DNA of 64,000 nt from Bifidobacterium pullorum subsp. gallinarum. GTDB taxonomy: Bacteria; Actinomycetota; Actinomycetes; Actinomycetales; Bifidobacteriaceae. The first letter of the stretch is position 1; the number at the start of each line of letters is the position of its first letter. The stretch spans positions 345-64,344 of the forward strand of contig NZ_JGYX01000003.1 of NCBI RefSeq assembly GCF_000741215.1, written 5' to 3'. The translations under genes and the position numbers were made by a program. Of this stretch, positions 56,839-64,000 are shown in pieces. The notes beneath the pieces are model-generated. The model made no database searches, was not told where the DNA came from, and worked only from the letters and a program-made list of their open reading frames with translations.

Positions 56839-56870
56839 GGTGCACCCCCTCTTAGGGGGCGCACCTTTTT
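56839..56870 (+). terminator. Rho-independent terminator of the DUF349 gene
   Basis: GGTGCACCCCCT pairs with AGGGGGCGCACC (one mismatch) and is followed by five T. Confidence 0.92.
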
Positions 56871-56934
56871 CATATCCCGTGTCGGTTCTCCGGTGCTCGG
56901 CCACCGCAACCGTAGCCTCGTTCGCTGATGGTAT

Positions 56935-56982
56935 GAGGTGGCCCGGTCGCCATGGCAGAATCCATGACGCCCGGGCCACCTC
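56935..56982 (-). terminator. Inverted repeat after clpC
   Basis: GAGGTGGCCCGG (56935-56946) pairs with CCGGGCCACCTC (56971-56982), 35 bases after the clpC stop on the minus strand. It is the probable clpC terminator. Confidence 0.75.
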
Positions 56983-57017
56983 CATCACCTATATCGTGTG
57001 CACGACACCGTCCGGCG

Positions 57018-59558
<2,541 letters not shown>

Positions 59559-59661
59559 GCTTGTCCTTCCAATTGTGATAGTCCACATCACTCTACCGAT
59601 TCGCGGTGACGTTTATTTCCCGTTCCCCGCGAATTGCGCTGTGGACGCAAAACGTTGTCTC

Positions 59662-60930
59662 CTAGGCGTTCTGTGCAGTCGAATCGTCCGGATCCGCGGA
59701 ATCGTCCGATTCGGATTCCGGTTCCGGCTCCACCCGCACGGACGTGTCGGTCTGGCTTCCGGACTCCCCGGCGGCATCCCGCGCGTCGGCGGATTCGGTC
59801 TCGAACCGTTCCGTGTCGGATCCGTCGGGCTCGTCATCCGCATGCTCCGCGGAGGGGACGACGTCGCCGCTCAGATCGATCGTCTCCTCGACCTGCGGCT
59901 GTTCCGCAGTCACCCCGGTCTCCTCCGTCTCGTCAACGTCGTCCTCGGCGGTCACGTTCGCATCGATGTCCTCGTCGGTGGCCTCGTCCTCGTCGCGGTC
60001 GTTGATCCGCTCGATGAGTTCAACCTCGGGACTTTCCTCGCGCGGGGCGTGGGCGATGATGTCGATATGCAGATCATCGAACGCCGGTTTGGACTGCACC
60101 CACAGATGCGTCGGCTCCGGCGGTTCGATCTCCGAGTGCTCGCCGCACCCGTGGTCCAGCGACACCACGCGGCCGTCATCCGGGCTCCACTTATTCGCAC
60201 ACACGCCGAACAGCAGGTTCAGCTCGCCCTTGAGCGGCACGAAGAACCCGCAGGTGGCGCAGGTATGGCCTCCGGCCGTCTTGGTCGACAGCGACTTGGG
60301 GCCACGCGGCCCCTCGTACCAGCGCTTGGCGGTCTGGGAGCGCCCCAGGGGACTCAGCACGTGCCTGCGGGACAGGTCGAACTCATCCACGGCATCATCC
60401 ACGTCGGATTGCGCGGTCGCCGCAACCTCAGAATCGCTCCCCTCCCCGGACTCGGCATCGGGGGGCGTCGGCACGTCCTCGGACGAAGCCACTTCATCGC
60501 TCGCCAGCACGGCTGCCGCGTTATCGGCACCATCCTCCGTCTGCGGCCGCTCATCGACCGGTTCGGTGCGGCGGAATCCCTCCTCCAGCCGCGGATCATC
60601 CGGATCGGTGCCAATCGAGTCGGTCACCGACAGATCGGTCGGTTCCAGACGATCCTTCCACGGCACCCATTCCGGCGGACGCAACGCCTGATCGGTGGGC
60701 ACCAGCGACGATTCGTTCACCGTCCAACGGTCGAGCTCCTCATCGTGGAAAAGCGTCACCGACCACTGCCATCCCTCATACCCACGGTATTCGGTGGCGA
60801 ACCGGAAGTCGGTCACGCCATCGCCCATGTCGATGGCTTCCACGAACGCGCCGACCTGATCCGGGTCATCGGCCATCGCTCGGGCCACGCTACGGGCGAT
60901 CGTCTGTGGGTCCAGCATCATATCGGGCAT
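59662..60930 (-). CDS. DUF3027 protein with zinc-ribbon-like cysteines
   Basis: This is 422 aa, an actinobacterial conserved protein. The N-terminal 90 residues (RGYEGWQWSVTLFHDEELDR) and the central part (AKRWYEGPRGPKSLS) match DUF3027. HTCATCGFFVPL and LFGVCANKWSPDDGRVVSLD, with a further HGCGEHS, supply a likely zinc site. Both the linker between them and the C terminus are very acidic (Asp/Glu/Thr/Ser). Function unknown. Eight bases separate it from the cold-shock gene, suggesting co-transcription. Confidence 0.82.
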   Translation of the reverse strand: MPDMMLDPQTIARSVARAMADDPDQVGAFVEAIDMGDGVTDFRFATEYRGYEGWQWSVTLFHDEELDRWTVNESSLVPTDQALRPPEWVPWKDRLEPTDLSVTDSIGTDPDDPRLEEGFRRTEPVDERPQTEDGADNAAAVLASDEVASSEDVPTPPDAESGEGSDSEVAATAQSDVDDAVDEFDLSRRHVLSPLGRSQTAKRWYEGPRGPKSLSTKTAGGHTCATCGFFVPLKGELNLLFGVCANKWSPDDGRVVSLDHGCGEHSEIEPPEPTHLWVQSKPAFDDLHIDIIAHAPREESPEVELIERINDRDEDEATDEDIDANVTAEDDVDETEETGVTAEQPQVEETIDLSGDVVPSAEHADDEPDGSDTERFETESADARDAAGESGSQTDTSVRVEPEPESESDDSADPDDSTAQNA

Positions 60931-60938
60931 GTCCGCTC

Positions 60939-61328
60939 TCAGTCCTCCACGTCAAAGTTGTCGGCTACCGCGCGCAGCAACGTCGCCAGCTTCTTGCTCT
61001 CGGCGGCGGACGGGTACCGGTGGCGGCGCAGACCGTTGCCGGCCGCGTCCAGCAGCTTGATCAGGTCCTCCACAATGGCCGCCATGTCGTCAGGCTTCGG
61101 GCGGGTGGCCTTGACCAGGGACGGCGCGGAGGCGATCAGATGCACGTTCATGGCCTGCGGCCCCCTGCGGCCGTCAACCACCGAATACTCGACCTTGGCC
61201 CCCTTGCGCAGCGTGGTCACGCCCTTGGGCAGCGCCGACGCCGACATGAAGACGTCATCGCCCTCCTCGTTGATGATGAAGCCATATCCCTTATTCGCAT
61301 CGAACCACCGCACACGTCCACTCGGCAT
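60939..61328 (-). CDS. Cold-shock-domain protein with C-terminal extension
   Basis: This is 129 aa from the ATG at 61328 after GAGGTG. Residues 1-65 form a cold-shock domain with the RNA-binding motif RVRWFDANKGYGFIINEE (RNP1-like KGYGFI) and DDVFMSASAL as the RNP2 region. The extra C-terminal 60 residues (DDMAAIVEDLIKLLDAAGNG) are helical and of unknown function. It probably binds single-stranded RNA or DNA. Pairing with DUF3027 is seen in many actinobacteria. Confidence 0.85.
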   Translation of the reverse strand: MPSGRVRWFDANKGYGFIINEEGDDVFMSASALPKGVTTLRKGAKVEYSVVDGRRGPQAMNVHLIASAPSLVKATRPKPDDMAAIVEDLIKLLDAAGNGLRRHRYPSAAESKKLATLLRAVADNFDVED

Positions 61329-61444
61329 CTCACACCTCGTCTCTGCTCTATACCTCTGGCACGGACCCTCTGCCCGTGCCATCAAACCGACCTCTTATTC
61401 TACCTCACGCCATACCTATGCGGCCTATGGCGTAACGGCCCGCA

Positions 61445-63352
61445 CTACGGCTTGCGTTCGACACCTCGCCTGTCCGGCTTATCCGGTTTGGAGGGTTTTG
61501 CGGATTTGGCGGATTTCGGGGCGAACAACGATTTACCGGACTTCTGCTGCTTGGCACCCTTGGCCTGTTTGCCGCCCGGCGAGCTCATGACGGGGATCTC
61601 GACCGGAGCGATCGGCAGCACCACAACAATGGTCAGGCCGCCGCCGTCGGTCTGGCAGGCGCAGATGAACCCGTGGTGCGCCTTGACCACCGATTCCACG
61701 ATCGCCATGCCCAGTCCGGTACCGCCCTTCTGCCGGGCGCGCGAGGGATCGGCCGTGTAGAACCGTTCGAAGATGCGCGCCCGCGATTCGGCGGGCACGC
61801 CCGGTCCGTGGTCGCTGAAACGCACGACGGCGTACCGCATGCCCACGTGTACGGATTGGCCGACCTCGACGGCGTCCAGGAAATGCCGCAGCGACTGCTC
61901 CGTAGCCGGCATGCGGCCGAGTGAATCGCCGCCGATGGAGGCGATGACCTCCCCCATCGACACCTCCACCGGCGAGTCGGCCGGGGTGTACCGATGGATG
62001 TTGCCGACGATGTTCGTCACGACCTGGCGCAGGCGCGATGCATCCCCATGCAGGGTGATCGCGGGCAGATCCTTGAGTTCGAACATCAGACGCGACGGTT
62101 CGTCCCCCTGACGCGGCATGAATCCCACCGCACCGCAGGTGATGCCGCGTTCCGGATCCAGCGCGTGCAGGTCATCGGCAGCGTCCTTGACGATTGCGGT
62201 CAGGTTCACCTGCTGCGTGATATCGATGCCACGGCCTTCATCCAGCCTGGCCAATGACAGCAGATCCTCCACCAGCACGGTCATGCGGGAGCTCGACGCC
62301 TCGATATGCGCGATGGATTCGTCGGCGCGTTCCAGGGCGCCGGGCATGTCGCGCTGCATCTTGTACAGTTCGGCGTACCCGTGGATGGCGGCCAACGGCG
62401 TGCGCAGCTCATGGCTGGCGTCGGAGACGAACCGTTTCATCTTGTCGGTGGTCTCCTGCTGTTCATGGAAACTTCGTTCGATCCGCGCCAGCATGGCGTT
62501 CAATGATGCCGACAGCGAGCCGATCTCCGTGTTCTCCGGCATGGCCGGGATGCGCTGCTTCAGATCGCCCGCGGCGATTTTGGCGGCGGTCTTCTCGATG
62601 CGCTTGAGCGGGGCGAGCGTGCCCTGCACCACCAGCATGCCGAGCACGCCGCCGAGCAGGACGACCGCCGTGCCGACCATGATGCAGTACCGTGTCAGGC
62701 TGGATATGGTGTCGATGGAATCGCCCAGCGGCAGTCCGATGAAGACGATATTGACGAAGTTGTCGTTCTGCATGACGCGCATCGCCACCACGCGCCAGGG
62801 GGCACGGGCCGTCGACAGCGTGGAACGGCTGGGGATCTCCCCGCTCAGGTGGACAATGGCCGAGGTGGTGAACGGTTCGCCGAACACCACGTCGCCCATG
62901 GTGCCGCTGGCCGGCAGGATCGGTTCCGACACCACGCCTTCGGCGATGGTCGGCTTCAGCGGCGTGGTCAGGATGTTGGCGTCGGTGTCCCTGATCTGCA
63001 GGAAATAGCTCGTCATGCCGGACGAATTCGTATCGCTGTCACGCAACGAGTTGATGTTCTGGAACACCAGGTTGGCCTGCTGGACGATCTGGGCGTCCAC
63101 CTTCTCCAGCAGGTAGTTGCTCACCAGCTGGCGGATCGAGAACGAGATGCCGGCCACGCCGATGGTCAGCAGCACCAGCAGGGTGGTGACCAGCTTGGTG
63201 CTCAATGAGATGGCGTTCCACCGCTCCCTGACGATCCGCCTGATCGCGGACTCCTTGCCCGGGGTCTTGGAAGGTTTGCCGCTCCCCGGCACGGTCGGCG
63301 GCACGGAGGTGTCCGCCCCGGTGCCGTGGGCCGCAGTGCCTTCCTTGACCAT
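61445..63352 (-). CDS. Sensor histidine kinase of an OmpR-type system
   Basis: This is 635 aa. TM1 is LVTTLLVLLTIGVAGISFSI, then a large extracellular sensor, TM2 (YCIMVGTAVVLLGGVLGMLV) and a HAMP domain. H-box is FVSDASHELRTPLAAIHGYA, N-box is TNIVGNIHRYTPADSP and G-boxes are FSDHGPGVPAES and GGTGLGMAIVESVV. It overlaps the regulator gene by the ATG/TGA. The C terminus is a basic tail. The family is TcrY/PhoR-like; the signal is unknown. Confidence 0.9.
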   Translation of the reverse strand: MVKEGTAAHGTGADTSVPPTVPGSGKPSKTPGKESAIRRIVRERWNAISLSTKLVTTLLVLLTIGVAGISFSIRQLVSNYLLEKVDAQIVQQANLVFQNINSLRDSDTNSSGMTSYFLQIRDTDANILTTPLKPTIAEGVVSEPILPASGTMGDVVFGEPFTTSAIVHLSGEIPSRSTLSTARAPWRVVAMRVMQNDNFVNIVFIGLPLGDSIDTISSLTRYCIMVGTAVVLLGGVLGMLVVQGTLAPLKRIEKTAAKIAAGDLKQRIPAMPENTEIGSLSASLNAMLARIERSFHEQQETTDKMKRFVSDASHELRTPLAAIHGYAELYKMQRDMPGALERADESIAHIEASSSRMTVLVEDLLSLARLDEGRGIDITQQVNLTAIVKDAADDLHALDPERGITCGAVGFMPRQGDEPSRLMFELKDLPAITLHGDASRLRQVVTNIVGNIHRYTPADSPVEVSMGEVIASIGGDSLGRMPATEQSLRHFLDAVEVGQSVHVGMRYAVVRFSDHGPGVPAESRARIFERFYTADPSRARQKGGTGLGMAIVESVVKAHHGFICACQTDGGGLTIVVVLPIAPVEIPVMSSPGGKQAKGAKQQKSGKSLFAPKSAKSAKPSKPDKPDRRGVERKP

Positions 63353-64000
63353 CAGGCCCCCTGAACGGTCTTGGGAGCGCGGATCATATAGCCGATGCCG
63401 CGCTTGGTCTCGATCAGCGGCGCGACCTTATGCTGTTCACCGTTCTCGTCGGTGACCATGATGCCGTCGACCTTCTTGCGCAGATAGGAGATGTAGGACT
63501 CCACGATGGCGGCGTCCCCGCCCCAGTCGTACTGCCAGACGTGGTCGAGGATCTGCGCCTTGGACAGCACGCGGCCCTCGTTGTCCATCAGGTAGCGCAG
63601 CAGCTTGTATTCGGTCGGGCTCAGGTCGATCGACTGGCCGGCACGGGAGACGTCGTGCGAATCCTCGTTGATCTCCAGATCGCCGACGCGGATGATCGGG
63701 TCATCCTCCACCTGCTCGCGGGTACGCCGCAGGATGGCACGGATGCGGGCCACGACCTCCTCCAGGCTGAACGGCTTGGTCACATAATCGTCCCCGCCCA
63801 CGGTCAGGCCCATCACCTTGTCCTGGGTGTCATCCCGAGCGGTCAGGAACAGCACCGGGGCGTCGATGCCCTCCTGGCGGATGCGACGGGTGACGGTGAA
63901 TCCGTCGATATCCGGCAGCATGACATCCAACACGATCAGATCCGGCTGGGCCTTTTCGATGACCTCGATGGCCTCGGACCCGGAAGCGGCGGTCTGCACC
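63352..64000 (-). CDS. OmpR-type response regulator, N terminus beyond window
   Basis: About 216 residues are visible; the first part of the receiver is off the right edge. The phospho-Asp is in DLIVLDVMLPDIDGF, followed by LFLTARDDT and the Lys in YVTKPFSLEE. The winged-helix DNA-binding domain has IDLSPTEYKLLRYLMDNEGR, VWQYDWGGDAAIVESYISYL and ETKRGIGYMIR. It regulates in concert with the kinase just downstream. Confidence 0.92.
   Translation of the reverse strand, partial: VQTAASGSEAIEVIEKAQPDLIVLDVMLPDIDGFTVTRRIRQEGIDAPVLFLTARDDTQDKVMGLTVGGDDYVTKPFSLEEVVARIRAILRRTREQVEDDPIIRVGDLEINEDSHDVSRAGQSIDLSPTEYKLLRYLMDNEGRVLSKAQILDHVWQYDWGGDAAIVESYISYLRKKVDGIMVTDENGEQHKVAPLIETKRGIGYMIRAPKTVQGA

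Noticed and set aside
61445..64000. Naming the right-edge two-component system phoPR or tcrXY
   Set aside because: The kinase and regulator are generic OmpR-type; the visible part does not allow a specific symbol and no target genes are in view.

Overview
The window is about 64 kb of high-GC actinobacterial chromosome. Bifidobacterium is the best fit: it has mtrA-mtrB-lpqB, clpC, DUF349 and DUF3027 genes, a fructose-type ABC operon ordered like fruEKFG, a gluABCD-like amino-acid ABC operon and a sortase-dependent pilus operon. The species cannot be fixed from the sequence alone. There are no rRNA or tRNA genes that I can see.

Layout. (1) Positions 1-7330 are a nest of insertion sequences: a decayed IS21-type istA/istB pair cut by the window edge; an intact IS3-type element (2088-3774); and an old IS3-type transposase split by a second, decayed IS21-type element (4204-6751) with clear inverted repeats and a 6-bp target duplication. 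(2) Positions 7466-18860 look like a defence or accessory island: a PIN (DUF4411) plus XRE-ImmA pair; a NUDIX, HKD-nuclease, SF2 helicase and DUF3427 protein split by a one-base frame break; a pRiA4b ORF-3-like protein; a 20-22 bp repeat array; and a DUF2075 (Schlafen-type) ATPase with a GIY-YIG-like N terminus, divergent from a MazG-like pyrophosphohydrolase. Two decayed genes follow, then an intact IS256-type transposase (19098-20282). (3) Positions 20485-27719 hold small accessory and housekeeping genes: DUF1349, two GNATs, an orphan Imm-5-like protein, a small membrane protein, a conserved hypothetical, an MFS exporter, a glutaredoxin and a class-I GATase hydrolase. (4) Positions 28050-32797 are the sugar ABC operon, with four GATAAC hexamers exactly 11 bp apart upstream. 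(5) Positions 32970-37174 are mtrA-mtrB-lpqB. (6) Positions 37361-41386 hold rarA and a DUF3516 helicase. (7) Positions 41396-46928 are the pilus operon, read HTH gene, tip pilin, backbone pilin, class C sortase, with an 11-base C tract and a 12-bp inverted repeat at its head. (8) Positions 47204-55232 hold ppk2, gluABCD and hisS-aspS. (9) Positions 55326-64000 hold the DUF349 gene, clpC, DUF3027, a cold-shock-domain gene and a second two-component system cut by the right edge.

Most operons run on the minus strand and use ATGA-type stop/start overlaps. Several genes (lpqB, the 17.3-18.0 kb hypothetical, the NUDIX-helicase gene, the pilus HTH gene) are interrupted by single-base breaks, some in G/C homopolymers. 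These could be real mutations, phase-variable tracts or assembly errors; the sequence alone cannot say which.
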